Source: G963668605 sp963793625 (GTDB lineage: Bacteria > Acidobacteriota > Terriglobia > Bryobacterales > Bryobacteraceae). From it: 64,000 nucleotides of DNA. The position numbers and the translations under genes were made by a program. Below the pieces are notes generated by a model, which did no database searches, was not told the DNA's origin, and saw nothing but the letters and a program-made list of their open reading frames with translations. This document shows, one piece after another, positions 24,023 to 34,116 of the stretch. The stretch covers positions 124,001-188,000 of the forward strand of contig CAWCAT010000030.1 of NCBI GenBank assembly GCA_963793625.1, in the 5' to 3' direction. Within the stretch, counting starts at the first letter, position 1. Every line of letters begins with the position of its first letter.

Positions 24023-24901
24023 TTAACGGGCTATCTGAACTTTGGGCGTGGAGAGATAGCCGGTAATCTTGTCCTTCTCCACCTTGTTGACTACGATTTC
24101 CCACGGCTGACGTGCCTTGGAAAGCACATAGAACTGTACCGGTTCGTTGGTGTTCTTGTCTTTCTTTTCGACGAGTTTGTCGTCCGCCACCACTTCGATC
24201 GTGTACTTGTTCTTTTTCGGATCCGTCTTCTTAAGCTGGATCGTGATGTCGCCGACCTTATTGGGCTGCTTCGCCTTGGCGATCGTGAACTCGAAGAAGT
24301 TGCGTTCGCCGAGCGCCTTCAGCGCCTGCAGTTCCTTGCCGTTCGTCGCGATCAGGCTGCCCTGACCCTCGACGTCGCCGACCACGCGCTTCAACCCTGC
24401 GATGGTTTTGTCGAGTTCCGCTTTTGTGGAAGCAAATTCAGTTTTGACCGTTCCGACATCAGCGCTTACTTCGCCGATCTTGGTGTTGGCTGCGGTAGCC
24501 GACTGGCGCACTTCAGTGATTTCGGTTTTGACCAGTTGCGACTGTTTGGCCTGCTCGCTGGCGAGTTTGGAGGCTAGTTGCTCTGCATGCTTATTTGCAT
24601 CGACCTTGACTTGACCGACAGCCATTGTGGCCTGGCGCCGCGCTGTTTCGAGTTCATCGCGGAGTTTATCGAGATTCTTGCGGGAGGTTTGGCTCGTGAC
24701 CGACGATGACTCCCGAATATTGGTCAGTTCATTCAGGATCTTTTCCTGGGTCTTCTCGGATTGGAGCTTGACCTTGTCGAGCTGCGAATAGAGATAAACA
24801 TTGGATCCGATTAACCCGAGCGCAACGACTACACCGCAAATAACTGCGATTTTCCCATTGCTGGACGGAGGTGGCATGGCCGGAATATTGTTTTCGTTCA
24901 A
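24023..24901 (-). CDS. Membrane-anchored coiled-coil protein of unknown function
   Basis: A 292-residue protein. It has a short cytoplasmic start with PPP, one transmembrane helix (KIAVICGVVVALGLIGSNVY), a long coiled coil from about 40 to 200 (KNLDKLRDELETARRQA, LASKLASEQAKQSQLVKTEI), then a small beta-rich domain of about 85 residues (FFEFTIAKAKQPNKVGDITI, VQFYVLSKARQPWEIVVNKV). I have seen this layout as a conserved acidobacterial hypothetical protein. It may be a periplasmic scaffold. ATG 24901 is preceded by AAGGAGCC. Convergent with the receptor gene. Confidence 0.75.
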   Translation of the reverse strand: MNENNIPAMPPPSSNGKIAVICGVVVALGLIGSNVYLYSQLDKVKLQSEKTQEKILNELTNIRESSSVTSQTSRKNLDKLRDELETARRQATMAVGQVKVDANKHAEQLASKLASEQAKQSQLVKTEITEVRQSATAANTKIGEVSADVGTVKTEFASTKAELDKTIAGLKRVVGDVEGQGSLIATNGKELQALKALGERNFFEFTIAKAKQPNKVGDITIQLKKTDPKKNKYTIEVVADDKLVEKKDKNTNEPVQFYVLSKARQPWEIVVNKVEKDKITGYLSTPKVQIAR

Positions 24902-24987
24902 GAGTGGCTCCTTGAAAATTCTGGACGTCCATCTCCGGACGCCAATATACTATTATTGACGTTTTCGCGAGCGAATGGGGTTTCCGA

Positions 24988-25611
24988 TTATTTCGCGGGC
25001 TCCGGCTCTTGCCGCAGGCGGGGACGCGCAAACTCGAGAAATTCCTGTTTCGGGATGCCGGGTTCGAAACAACGGCGGCAGCGAGCCTCATACATTCCGG
25101 CCGCACCGACCACAATCAGGTCGTCGGATTCCACGAGCCGCTGCGTGTGTTTGGCGGGGTTTCCGCAGCGCATGCAGATGGCAAGAGTCTTGGTGATCGA
25201 CTCTGCGTGTGCCAGTAATTCAGGAACAGGCGTGAATGGGCGTCCCATGAAATCGGTATCGAGCCCGGCGATCAAGACCTGTTTGCCACTATCGGCGAGC
25301 TGATTGGCTACTTCGATGAGTTCCTTGCCCATGAAGTTCGCTTCATCGACACCGACCACCTGCGTGCGCCAATCGAGCTTAGTCAAAATCTCCGCACCGC
25401 ACGTGACGGTCTCGGATTTCATGCGGATATCGCCGTGCGAAACGATCTCATTCAACGAATATCGATCGTCCAGCACCGGCTTAAAAACCTGCACCCGTTT
25501 GCGGGCGATCATTGCACGGCGCAAGCGCCGCATGAGCTCTTCGCTCTTGCCGGAAAACATGGGCCCGCAAACGACTTCAATCCAACCGATATTACCGGTG
25601 ACGATATCCAT
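24988..25611 (-). CDS. tdk: Thymidine kinase
   Basis: A 207-residue type II thymidine kinase that phosphorylates thymidine to dTMP in the salvage pathway. Seen are the P-loop GPMFSGKS (16-23), the Walker B-like VVGVDEANFM, the LIAGLDTDFMGRPF lasso region and the zinc ribbon CMRCGNPAKHTQR...CRRCFEPG. Length is close to the bacterial norm. The start is ATG 25611; the longer frame from 25629 adds six unrelated residues. A heparinase-like gene ends 25 nt upstream on the same strand. It is unrelated in function. Confidence 0.93.
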   Translation of the reverse strand: MDIVTGNIGWIEVVCGPMFSGKSEELMRRLRRAMIARKRVQVFKPVLDDRYSLNEIVSHGDIRMKSETVTCGAEILTKLDWRTQVVGVDEANFMGKELIEVANQLADSGKQVLIAGLDTDFMGRPFTPVPELLAHAESITKTLAICMRCGNPAKHTQRLVESDDLIVVGAAGMYEARCRRCFEPGIPKQEFLEFARPRLRQEPEPAK

Positions 25612-25636
25612 AAACGTACATGATAGCAACGTTACT

Positions 25637-27920
25637 TCAGCGTACCGAATAGAATTGTGGCGAGCCGCCGAGCGTGATGGTTTTGCCGCCCGCCTGGATG
25701 GTTACGACATTGCCATTGCGCTGGGTGCGAATCGGATCGCTGGGGGCTGAACCTTTTTTGTAAGGACGAAGCACTGTCACGACGAAGGCGCTGTTTGCAG
25801 GCGTCGCGGTTGACGCCTCGACGTGCCATTGCGCTGGAATTACAGTCTTGCTGGCGTCCTTCAGATATTTCCAGTTCGGCTCAGGGTCGTAACCTGTCCA
25901 TTGCTTGAAACGAAGCGCGGCCGGCGCGATGTACTGTACCTGCACTCCCGCGTGCTCGCGTTCGAGCGACATGGATTGTGTCGCTTCGTCGAGTTTGAAA
26001 CTTGTAGCGCCATGCAGCATGAACTGAAAGGTTGAGGCTGTGGCGGCTTCGACTTCGTCGGCGATGATTACGATGCCCGGCTTCACGAAGATGACGTGGC
26101 GCAGATAGCGCTTGAGCTTGCCTTCGTACGATGCAGTCGCATCGCCAACTGCGTAATCCACGCCGTTCTTCGATTCGAAGCGGATAATCTTGCCGCCAAG
26201 ATCGGCCGAATGGGGCTTCTGCCCAGCGCCGTTAACAAGGAGGGCGTTTTGGGCCTTGGTTGACCAGCACCATCCCTTGTGGAACGGACTTCCGTAGAGA
26301 TCGCGGTACACGTTGTTCATAAGCAGCGCATCCCCGTAAGCATTGAGGGTGAACGAGTTGTGCGCGTCGTGGCCATGGCTTTGGCGTCCGAACGGACTCG
26401 ACTTGAAGCGCACCTGCACATTGTTGGCGGAGTCAAGCAGCGTGTTGTTCATGATCGCCATGCCGATGCCGTTGAAGACTTTCGAAGCCGGCAAATCAGT
26501 GGGCGCTTTAGGTTGAATCGGCCGCATGGAACTCCACAGAAATCCCATGACTGGTTCGCCGTGAACCGGATTGATGTTCCACTGCCTGGCCCACCAGGCC
26601 CAGTACGGGTTTTGCGCGCCGAGCGCAAAATAGTCAACAAACGTCCAGCTATTGCCGGGCGGGCGGAACGAGAGATCGCCAAAACCCATTTCCGGACTGC
26701 CGGGCGGGGCAGTGTAAAGCGCGTAATCCGCAACGTGCGCGAAGAACGGTTTTTTGAAACCGTCGATGCCGAGCGCAGTGCGTGCGATGTCGAGCCACCA
26801 GGTGGTCTTGACCATATAGCCGGCCCAGTAGGAAAGCCCTTCGTGCCAGCCACCGTCGTCGTCGGACCAAACCGGATAGGCGGCGAAGAACTTGGTGACA
26901 GCGAAGTGCAGGTACTGCTCGGATTCAGGCGTGTCGCCGAAAGTCGCGATCGCGTTTTCAGCCAGCTTGTGCCAGGAGCGATTTCCGTGGCTGTTGAATG
27001 GCAGATTGATGTGGCCTGCGCCTTCGCGCGTCTGGCCGGCTTTCCATGTATCCTGAGCCCGTCGCAAGAGCACGGCACGCACTTTCTTGCGCTCGTCTTC
27101 GCTGAGCATCGGATAAGCCCAATCGTAAGCGCGTGCCAGCCTGTGCAGGATCGGCATTGCAGCTTCGTCATTGAGCCGCCAGTTGGTCGGACCGTCCGGA
27201 TTCCAGCTTGCCAGATGCATCACCCAGCGGCGCGCCGCATCACCATACTTCCGCTCGCCGGTGATCAGATAAGCAAAAGCCAGCGCTTCGGCTTCCATGC
27301 ATGCCTTCTGCGTCTGGACGCGATTGGACCACCAGAACTGAACTGTCTGCGGGTTTGACGCGCTGCCCATTTCGATGGGTTCGGGGGTAGGCGTGGCTGT
27401 GAGCAGCTTATCCGCGGTTTGAATGACGCGTTTCCATGTTTCTGCTCCACCGCCTTTGGCCCACTCGCGCAATCGGGGCAGTTCCCTGGAGGTCACGAAC
27501 AGGCGCGGGTGATCTTTCGGAATGCGGCCGCGCAGTTCAGCCATGGACGGCTGCGGAAAGTCGACCGCATCAGCGGCGATTTTGAAGCTGCGCGTACGGC
27601 TCCATGCGGATGGCTCGCCCTGGGCCGGATGAATTCGATAACGCCAATACCAGGTGCCCTTGGCGCAGCGGCTTGTTGTGGGTGTAAGCGCCCCATGGCA
27701 GGCCGGTAACGGTGACTGCGCCGGATAGATCCTTACTCTGCGACCACTGCACGGAAAAACGCAGCGCGTTGCCATCGCTGACCCAGGTAAGTGCGGGCGG
27801 ATTGACTGCGACAGCTACGCCGTCTTCGGGGTGATAGCCCCACTCTTCGGGTTTCGGTGCGCGATCGGGCACCTGGGCCAAGGCGAGCAGCGGTATGAGT
27901 GCGAGAATATGGCGTAACAA
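25637..27920 (-). CDS. Heparinase II/III-like polysaccharide lyase, exported (frameshifted)
   Basis: About 760 residues in two phases. The first has signal LRHILALIPLLALAQVPDRA and a fibronectin-like DUF4962-type domain (PEEWGYHPEDGVAVAVNPPA). It meets the second near 27665, where KGTWYWRYRIHPAQGEPSAW resumes. The body has an alpha-toroid (RRWVMHLASWNPDGPTNWRL, LPFNSHGNRSWHK) and a beta-sandwich heparinase C-domain (GRQSHGHDAHNSFTLNAYGD). The catalytic region NSHGNRSWH and the HGHDAHN block are typical. Probably degrades acidic polysaccharide outside the cytoplasm. The start is TTG 27920 with AAGGAGCG upstream. The sialidase-like gene precedes it on the same strand. Confidence 0.82.
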
Positions 27921-27977
27921 GACAGTTCGCTCCTTTATTGAATTCCCAAGAATATCAAAAAGGGTAGGGACTGCCGT

Positions 27978-29018
27978 TCAATATTTCTTAGGCGGCATCC
28001 AACTGGCTGGCTTCGGTGTGCTGGCCGGGCCCGGCAGCCTGACTTTTGCTAGATAAATCGCGGTCTTGCCTTCGTGAGAAGAGTAGTAGCTGACCCAAAG
28101 CACGCCGTCATAGAACACCATGCCCGGATAGCTCGAATCACCTCCCGAGGGCAGCACGAGAAACTCGGTGAGCTTGGCGGTCCTCAGATCGAACCACGAA
28201 AGTGAGGTGCGCTGTTTGCCGTCGTATAAACGGGAAGCGACGACAATGCGGTCCCCGGGCACACGGATCATTTGTGGTCCGCCGATCCGCACGCCGGTGT
28301 CTTGCCATTCCCAACCTTTGTACGGCGGGCGACTGGAACCGAGTAACGCCGTTGCAGGGCCCTTGTCGCGGCGCAGCAGAATGTAGGCCGTATCGTCCGC
28401 GCCGAACAGCATGGACGATTCGTTCGGGTAATTATCGGTAAGCAGTTCGTTGACCAGACTGGTCCACTGAATACCATTGCCGGAAGTGTATAAGCGGATC
28501 AGCGGCGGACCCCACGTGCTGTACCCGAGGCTAAAGGCGCGTTCGCGATTCCAGTTGATGCGCCACATCCAGATGTTCGGGTCGCCGGCTTCGATTGGTT
28601 TGCTCCAGTCGCGGCCGTCGGTGGAAAAGAAAAGATAGCTCTGATGGTGGACGGGCGAACCTTCGGGGAAGGCTCCGGCCGTGCTCAGGATCACCGACTG
28701 ACGCGGCGTGATGGTAAATTTCGGGTCGCGTAAATCGACACCGGGGATCGTCAGGCGACCGGCATCACTCCAGGTTTCGCCATTGCTGGACGTCAGAATA
28801 CGAATCGCACCGTCCCGCGACACGTGCGCGCTACCTTCGCGGAACGCAACGTACCAGCGGTCGCGAAAGCGAACCAGGTCGGTAAACGCATTGTGCGGAG
28901 CTTTGTCCCAGATCTTGCGGACGTCGAGAACCTCGGCCTTTTCGCCGATTTCGGAGGCGGCGATCGCCATCGAAGCGAATGCGCACAATACTACTGCTCT
29001 TAAAAAAGTCGAAAACAT
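27978..29018 (-). CDS. Exported sialidase-like (BNR/Asp-box) protein
   Basis: A 346-residue protein with signal MFSTFLRAVVLCAFASMAIA. Asp-box type repeats are seen: SRDGAIRILTSSNGETWSDA, FFSTDGRDWSKPIEAG and YTSGNGIQWTSLVNE. The fold should be a six-bladed propeller of the exo-alpha-sialidase superfamily. An Arg-containing FREGSAH near the start could belong to the active site, but the full Arg triad and Tyr/Glu pair are not certain. It may hydrolyse or merely bind sugars. It lies upstream of the heparinase-like gene, 58 nt apart, suggesting a glycan-degradation operon. Confidence 0.75.
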   Translation of the reverse strand: MFSTFLRAVVLCAFASMAIAASEIGEKAEVLDVRKIWDKAPHNAFTDLVRFRDRWYVAFREGSAHVSRDGAIRILTSSNGETWSDAGRLTIPGVDLRDPKFTITPRQSVILSTAGAFPEGSPVHHQSYLFFSTDGRDWSKPIEAGDPNIWMWRINWNRERAFSLGYSTWGPPLIRLYTSGNGIQWTSLVNELLTDNYPNESSMLFGADDTAYILLRRDKGPATALLGSSRPPYKGWEWQDTGVRIGGPQMIRVPGDRIVVASRLYDGKQRTSLSWFDLRTAKLTEFLVLPSGGDSSYPGMVFYDGVLWVSYYSSHEGKTAIYLAKVRLPGPASTPKPASWMPPKKY

Positions 29019-29083
29019 TTCTACTCTTATTCTAGAATCTAAAGGATGTCGTGCGTAAAGAACAAATAGGAGAGGGAGAGATC

Positions 29084-29440
29084 ATGAAGCTGACTCGATT
29101 GTTAATTGTTGCGTTTACGGCCCTTGTACTGTCATTCAACTGCGCTGCGCAGACCGGTGCAGCCACCCCCAAGAAGACGCCGAAAGCCGATGCAGCGAAG
29201 ACCGCCGCGGGTGCGAAGGACGATGCCAAGAAGGCCGCCGCAGCTAAAACGGCACTCGTGGATATCAATTCCGCGACAGCTGCCGAACTGAAAGCGATCC
29301 CCGGAATCGGTGATGCGTATTCCGAAAAGATTATTAAGGGCCGTCCTTACAAAGCCAAAAACGAGCTCGTGCAGAAGAAGATTCTTCCTGAGGGCGTGTA
29401 CAACAAGGTCAAGGACCAGATCATCGCGAAACAGAAGTAA
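29084..29440 (+). CDS. Exported helix-hairpin-helix (ComEA-like) protein
   Basis: A 118-residue protein: signal MKLTRLLIVAFTALVLSFNC, a Lys/Ala-rich linker (30-60), then one HhH module VDINSATAAELKAIPGIGDA followed by YSEKIIKGRPYKAKNELVQK. This is the ComEA/YbaV-type DNA-binding hairpin with the GIG turn. The role could be DNA binding in uptake or periplasmic DNA contact. No other competence genes are nearby. GAGAGGGAGAG precedes ATG 29084. Small stand-alone HhH proteins of this type are common in the phylum. Confidence 0.85.
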   Translation: MKLTRLLIVAFTALVLSFNCAAQTGAATPKKTPKADAAKTAAGAKDDAKKAAAAKTALVDINSATAAELKAIPGIGDAYSEKIIKGRPYKAKNELVQKKILPEGVYNKVKDQIIAKQK

Positions 29441-29525
29441 ACTCTTCTTGCTTAGTTGCGCGGTCCGAACTCGCCGGGCCGCGCTGTACGAAGATACCTA
29501 CCCTTTTGTTGGCTGGAGGCGTAGA

Positions 29526-29840
29526 TTGTCATTCCACTTCATTGTCCAGTTCGCTCCACTGCCTGGAAAAGCAGCGGAATTTCGCGACGAGTTGCTCCGG
29601 GTCAATGAACCTTCACGTGGCGAGATTGGTTGTCTGAGCATCGATATATTTGAATCGTTGCGGGAACCATTTGTGTTCGCAATACATTCGGAGTGGGCGG
29701 ATGAAGCTTCCTTTGAACTGCACGTAACCCTGCCACACACCTTGCGGTTTCTTGCAGCGGCGGAAGAGCTGCTGCCTCATCCAGTGCAAGGACTCAGGTT
29801 GCGTCATATCGGTGGTGGTGCCGGGGCGGGCCGGGCGTGA
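29526..29840 (+). CDS. Antibiotic biosynthesis monooxygenase (ABM) domain protein
   Basis: About 104 residues: FHFIVQFAPLPGKAAEFRDE, CLSIDIFESLREPFVFAIHS, then WADEASFELHVTLPHTLRFL. This is the ferredoxin-like ABM fold of putative quinol monooxygenases and dimeric heme-independent oxygenases. The start is TTG 29526 with GGAGG about 10 nt ahead. It overlaps by 4 nt the longest frame of the next gene, whose true start is later. Substrate unknown. Confidence 0.7.
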   Translation: MSFHFIVQFAPLPGKAAEFRDELLRVNEPSRGEIGCLSIDIFESLREPFVFAIHSEWADEASFELHVTLPHTLRFLAAAEELLPHPVQGLRLRHIGGGAGAGRA

Positions 29841-29917
29841 CGATCAAGTCGATTCTCAAGCCCGGCGGACCATACTCGCTTTCCAACTACCTGCTTCCAT
29901 GGCGTACACTATTTCCC

Positions 29918-30382
29918 ATGTCCAGATTCGTAACTTTGTTGTTGCTCGCGGCCACGTTTACGTTTGCCGCTGAACTGCCCAGCCGTAAATACTTGAATCT
30001 CGCGGCCGTCAAGACGATGGTTGCAGCCGCGGAAGCTGAGGCCGCGCGGCGGAACGTCCAGGTTACCATCTGCATCGTGGATGAAAGCGGAAATCTGCTA
30101 TTCCTGCAGAAGGGCGAAGGCGCGGGTCTTAACACGATCCAGTTCGCGCAGAAAAAGGCGCGTTTTGCCGCGCTCTACCGGCGTCCATCGAAAGCCCAGG
30201 CCGATCAACTCAAGGCCGGCGATGTTGCAGTGTTGGCGTTCCCGGACGCGTTCCCGAATCAAGGCGGATTGCCAATCAAAGTGGACGGTCAGACGATTGG
30301 CGCAATCGCGGCCAGCGGCGCAGCGTCTGAAGTTGATGAAGCGATTGGCCAGTTTGCGATCGATGCGCTGCTGAAGAAGTAA
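29918..30382 (+). CDS. GlcG/HbpS family protein, exported
   Basis: A 154-residue protein with signal MSRFVTLLLLAATFTFAAE. The family pattern is clear: LAAVKTMVAAAEAEAARRNV, TICIVDESGNLLFLQK, FPNQGGLPIKVDGQTIGAIA and SGAASEVDEAIGQFAIDAL. Members bind heme or sense redox (HbpS) or sit in glycolate loci (GlcG). A periplasmic heme-binding or accessory role is possible. I chose ATG 29918 because it gives a proper signal peptide; the longer frame from 29837 overlaps the ABM gene. Convergent with the DNA ligase gene, 1 nt apart. Confidence 0.82.
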   Translation: MSRFVTLLLLAATFTFAAELPSRKYLNLAAVKTMVAAAEAEAARRNVQVTICIVDESGNLLFLQKGEGAGLNTIQFAQKKARFAALYRRPSKAQADQLKAGDVAVLAFPDAFPNQGGLPIKVDGQTIGAIAASGAASEVDEAIGQFAIDALLKK

Positions 30383-30383
30383 C

Positions 30384-32036
30384 TCAGCGCGTGTGCGCGG
30401 ATAAAGACGCTGTATATAGCTCCGCAACACGCTCCAGGGTGTCGATGTCTTCCGCCGTCTTGTCCTTGCGCCAGCGCTCGATGCGCGGGAAGCGTAGCGC
30501 ATAACCGCTCTTGTGACGCGGACTTTTCTGCACGCCATCGAAGGCGACTTCGAGCACGATCTCCGGCCGCACCAGCAATACGCGGCCGTAGCGTTCGATT
30601 AGTGCAGCGCGAAGCAGGCGCGTCAGCTCGCGAATTTCGATGTCGGTCAGTCCCGAATACGCTTTGCCCACATTGACAAACTCGTCGCCTGAACGCACCG
30701 CGAAAGTGTAGTCGGAAAGAACGGATGCGCGCTTGCCGTTGCCCTGTTCAGCGGCGGTGATCACGACGTCCAGTGTTGCAAATGCGCGTTTCACTTTGTA
30801 CCAGGTTCCGCTGCGTCGACCCGGTTCATAGAGGCTGCCGCGGCGCTTCAGCACCAGGCCTTCATTGATGCTTGCACGCGCCTCGGCGAAGAGCCTGTCA
30901 ATGTCCTCATGCCCTGTCGCCTCGTATTGCGGTGAAACCAGCAGCGGTTCGGATTGGTGCGCAAACAGGGCCTCGAGCGCAGCACGTCGCGCTTCGAGTG
31001 GGGTATCGAGCAGCAGTTCGCCGTCGCGAAAGAGTATGTCGTAGGCCATGAAGATCACGGGTATCTGCGAGATCATCGCCGTGCTCACTTTCTTTCTGCC
31101 AAGGCGTTGTTGCAGCACTGCGAAGGGCAGGGCGTGTCCCTCTTCCCAAGCCAGGATTTCGCCATCCAGAACTGCGCTGCCCGGGAGCTCTTTGAACGCT
31201 GCTACCAGCTCTGGATACGCCTGCGTCACTTCGTCCATTCCTCGCGTGTAGATTGCGACGCGGTTGCCGGAGAGGTGAACCTGTGAACGGATGCCGTCGT
31301 ACTTGTGCTCCACCCAGTAGTTTGCCGGATCATCCAGATCGTGCACCGAATCGAGCGGCTTGGCCAGCATGTAATCCATGGGATGGAACAGCCGTGCTTC
31401 GATCGTGTGCAGTGAGCCGCTGCGGGCAGCGAGCGCAACCTGCGCCAGATCGCCTAGCCGGTTTTGCGCAGATCGCACGGCAGCAGGCTTATCGCCAGTC
31501 GATGCCGCTACCGCTTCTTCAACCATCTTGCCGAGCAGGCCGATGCGCAGATCGCCCGTGATGATCTTCACCAGATACTTGATCGCGAGCGGTCGGTGCG
31601 CGGCGAACGTATCGCGCAGGAGCCGGATTTTGCAGGCAGTAGTCGTGCAGCGTGAAAGCGCCGAATAGAACTCTTCAGCCTGCTGCAGTGAGAGTGGCTG
31701 ATTCTGCGTGCGACCGGCGAGCAGCAGTGCAATCGTCTCGCCTGTGTCGCCGACCTCCTCGTGGCAGCGTCCAATCGTGAATCCGTCCCACTCCGTTAGC
31801 GGGACGTAGGCTTCCCGTAAAGTGGCGAAGCCTACCGATAGCGGGCGCTTCTGCTGTTCCCCGAACAGATTGAGATCGCCTGTGCCATCCGCAACAGGAG
31901 CGCAGCAAAAGAATCTCACTGCACGTGCAAAGTCGGCATCTTCGAGTGTCCGCAGATACTCGGCTACAAATTCGATCTTGCGCAGCCGACTGCGATGACT
32001 AGCGACTTTTTCGCAGACCTCGGCAAAGCGATCCAT
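30384..32036 (-). CDS. ATP-dependent DNA ligase
   Basis: A 550-residue ligase that seals nicks using ATP. The N-terminal DNA-binding domain (1-200) is followed by the nucleotidyltransferase core with motif I EHKYDGIRSQVH (adenylated Lys245). Motifs DGEILAWEEG, EGLVLKRRGSLYEPGRRSGT and WYKVKRAF follow, then an OB-fold. This LigB/LigC-type enzyme pairs with a metallo-beta-lactamase exonuclease; the two genes overlap here as TGATG at 32034-32038. In many bacteria the same operon holds Lhr helicase and an MPE phosphoesterase, not seen in this window. Likely role is DNA repair. Confidence 0.92.
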   Translation of the reverse strand: MDRFAEVCEKVASHRSRLRKIEFVAEYLRTLEDADFARAVRFFCCAPVADGTGDLNLFGEQQKRPLSVGFATLREAYVPLTEWDGFTIGRCHEEVGDTGETIALLLAGRTQNQPLSLQQAEEFYSALSRCTTTACKIRLLRDTFAAHRPLAIKYLVKIITGDLRIGLLGKMVEEAVAASTGDKPAAVRSAQNRLGDLAQVALAARSGSLHTIEARLFHPMDYMLAKPLDSVHDLDDPANYWVEHKYDGIRSQVHLSGNRVAIYTRGMDEVTQAYPELVAAFKELPGSAVLDGEILAWEEGHALPFAVLQQRLGRKKVSTAMISQIPVIFMAYDILFRDGELLLDTPLEARRAALEALFAHQSEPLLVSPQYEATGHEDIDRLFAEARASINEGLVLKRRGSLYEPGRRSGTWYKVKRAFATLDVVITAAEQGNGKRASVLSDYTFAVRSGDEFVNVGKAYSGLTDIEIRELTRLLRAALIERYGRVLLVRPEIVLEVAFDGVQKSPRHKSGYALRFPRIERWRKDKTAEDIDTLERVAELYTASLSAHTR

Positions 32037-33018
32037 CAGCCTTCAGGTGCCTCAACGCCTACTCGTAGCGCTGCTTCGCGTGGCGCACGTGCCTGCAATC
32101 CGCGCTGTGTCAGGATATGCGCGAAGTGCTCGGTATAGCCGTGGACCACGTCGACTTCACGTGCCCCGCTGCGCTCGACCAACTCGATCAGCTCTTCAAA
32201 ATCCGCGTGATCGGAATACGGGATCAGCTCATGCGCGCCGACTCGTGCGCGGGCGTTGTCGAGCGCGGCCCATCCCGAAACGTAAGCCAGCCGGTAATCC
32301 TTGTCGCGGCTTTCCAGCACATTCTGAAAACCCGGCACCATGACCAGCGCCTTGTCTTTGCTTTTGGATTCGTAGGGCTCCCAGCCTGCGAAGCTGTAGC
32401 CCGCCTGTTCATACACGGGAATGAAACGCGCGATTGCGCCGTGCACCGCGACGGGTATGCCGGCATCGCACAACACATGCACGATCTCCTGCCCGCGCCC
32501 GAGCGCGTATCCAATAAAGCAAGGGATTACACCGGTATCCAAACATTCACGGGCGAATGTAACGATTCGCTCTCTCGCTTGATCGCGCCGAGAAAGTGAT
32601 AGATCGGCAAACCAAAAGTGGATTCGATAATCAGCCGGTCACATGCCACGACCTCCGTATTCGAGCCGCAGATCGGCTCGCGCAGTTTGATATCGCCGGT
32701 GTAGAGCAAGCGCTCGCCGCGGTAATCGATCAATAATTGCGCGGCTCCGACGATGTGGCTTGCCGGGATAGCGGTCAACGTTGCGCCGTTGTGTTGCCAC
32801 GGCTCGTTGGGCTTCACTGGGCAGCACTCGACCATACCTGGCCAGCGCGCGCGATAGATTTCCAGCGTTGGTGCGGTACCCCACACGTTTCCATGCAGAC
32901 CGTATGCGTGGTCGCTATGACCGTGTGAAATCCAGGTGTTATCGCAGGTTTCGGTGCAGTCGAGCCACAGATCAATCTGTGGCAGGAAGATGCCGCGCGG
33001 GTGGAATTCGACTTCCAT
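32036..33018 (-). CDS. Ligase-associated DNA exonuclease, metallo-beta-lactamase/beta-CASP fold (frameshifted)
   Basis: About 327 residues in two phases joined near 32584. The first has the HxHxDH zinc motif (TWISHGHSDHAYGL), ASHIVGAAQLLIDYRGERLL and YTGDIKLREP. The second has the beta-CASP part with RIVTFARECLDTGVIPCFIG and GYALGRGQEIVHVL. It ends at AHELIPYSDHADFEELIELV and VDVVHGYTEHF. ATG 33018 has AGGAGCG upstream; earlier in-frame codons do not. This is the known nuclease partner of ATP-dependent ligases. The break removes no conserved residue and looks like a one-base loss. Confidence 0.85.
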
Positions 33019-33070
33019 CGCTCCTGCTGCTATTTTCTCAGGGTTTTCGAATCCATGACACAATCTTTCC

Positions 33071-33493
33071 ATGAAGACACTCATGGTGGCAGTGCTGCTC
33101 GCGTTGCCAATGTTTTCGGCCGATGCGAAGCAATCATTGCTGGACGCGGACATCGCTTTCGATAAATCAACGCTCGAACGCGGTCTGGATGGCTGGATGA
33201 GCTGGTTCGCCGACGATGCTCAATTGAACACGCCGAACGGCGAGCTAAAGGGCAAAGCGGCATTGCGTGACGTTCTATTCCAAAATGTTCGCGCGCCCCG
33301 AGTTTTCCATCCGCTGGAAACCACTGCACGCCGAGGCTGCTAAGGACGGCTCGCTCGGTTACACCTACGGCGCATCCGAGATTTCATTCAAGGATGAAGC
33401 CGGAAAAGTGCAGCGCCGACAGGGCCGCTACATCACAGTCTGGCGCAAGGAGCGGACGGAAGCTGGAAAGTAATTACTGACCTGGGAAGCTAA
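33071..33493 (+). CDS. Exported SnoaL/DUF4440-like protein (two frame breaks)
   Basis: About 140 residues after joining three phases. The first reads signal MKTLMVAVLLALPMFSADAK, then DKSTLERGLDGWMSWFADDA. After a break at 33280 comes KMFARPEFSIRWKPLHAEAA and VQRRQGRYITVWRKE. After a second break near 33452 the end GSWKVITDLGS matches the normal family finish. Its TAA (33491-33493) then overlaps the ATG of the next gene, which supports this reconstruction. NTF2-like fold, substrate unknown. It diverges from the exonuclease gene 52 nt away. Confidence 0.7.
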
Positions 33494-34083
33494 TGACCAC
33501 TCGAAAAGTCGGAATCCTGATCTTTGATGAAGTCGAGGTGCTCGACTTCGCGGGTCCGTTCGAGGTCTTCGGCGTGACCGGATTCAAGGAACGTAACGTC
33601 CCGTTCGAAGTATGTTTGATTGCGCAGGAGATGCGGCTGATTCACGCGCGCAATCGTTTCGCGGTCATGCCGCACTTCAGTTTCGAGACTGCACCGGAGC
33701 TGGACATTCTGATCATTCCGGGCGGCTTCGGCACTCGCCCTTTGTTGACGAACCAGGCAGTGATCGAATGGTTGCAGCGCCGAGCAAGTTCCACTCCGCT
33801 CGTGCTCTCTGTTTGCACCGGAGCGCTGCTGCTGGCGAAGGCTGGCCTGCTGGCTGGTAAATCGGCCACCACGCACCACGGCGCCTACAGTGAACTTCGC
33901 GCTGTGGATTCCAGCGTCACCGTTGTCGAAGGTGTGCGTCTGGTTGATGAAGGCAAGATTGTTACTTCTGGCGGGGTGTCGGCGGGGATTGACATGTCGC
34001 TCGCGGTGGTAAGCAGGCTGCTTGGTGAAACTGTCGCCCGGCAGACAGCGGAGTACATCGAGTATCCCTATTGGATTGCTTGA
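33493..34083 (+). CDS. DJ-1/PfpI family protein
   Basis: A 196-residue class I glutamine-amidotransferase-like protein. Seen are KVGILIFDEVEVLDFAGPFE, ILIIPGGFGTRPLLT, and the nucleophile elbow SVCTGALLLAKAGLL with the conserved Cys and acidic partner region. The closest shape is the ThiJ/PfpI domain found alone or at the front of AraC-type regulators; no AraC helix-turn-helix is attached here. Role could be protein repair or an isonitrile hydratase-like activity. TAATG overlap with the preceding gene. The MocR regulator follows 33 nt later. Confidence 0.85.
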   Translation: MTTRKVGILIFDEVEVLDFAGPFEVFGVTGFKERNVPFEVCLIAQEMRLIHARNRFAVMPHFSFETAPELDILIIPGGFGTRPLLTNQAVIEWLQRRASSTPLVLSVCTGALLLAKAGLLAGKSATTHHGAYSELRAVDSSVTVVEGVRLVDEGKIVTSGGVSAGIDMSLAVVSRLLGETVARQTAEYIEYPYWIA

Positions 34084-34116
34084 CACCATCCAATCTGATA
34101 CGATTGGAGCAGTCCA

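Noticed and set aside
26279..27358. 359-residue plus-strand frame opposite the heparinase-like gene
   Set aside because: Shadow frame; the minus strand carries clear family motifs.
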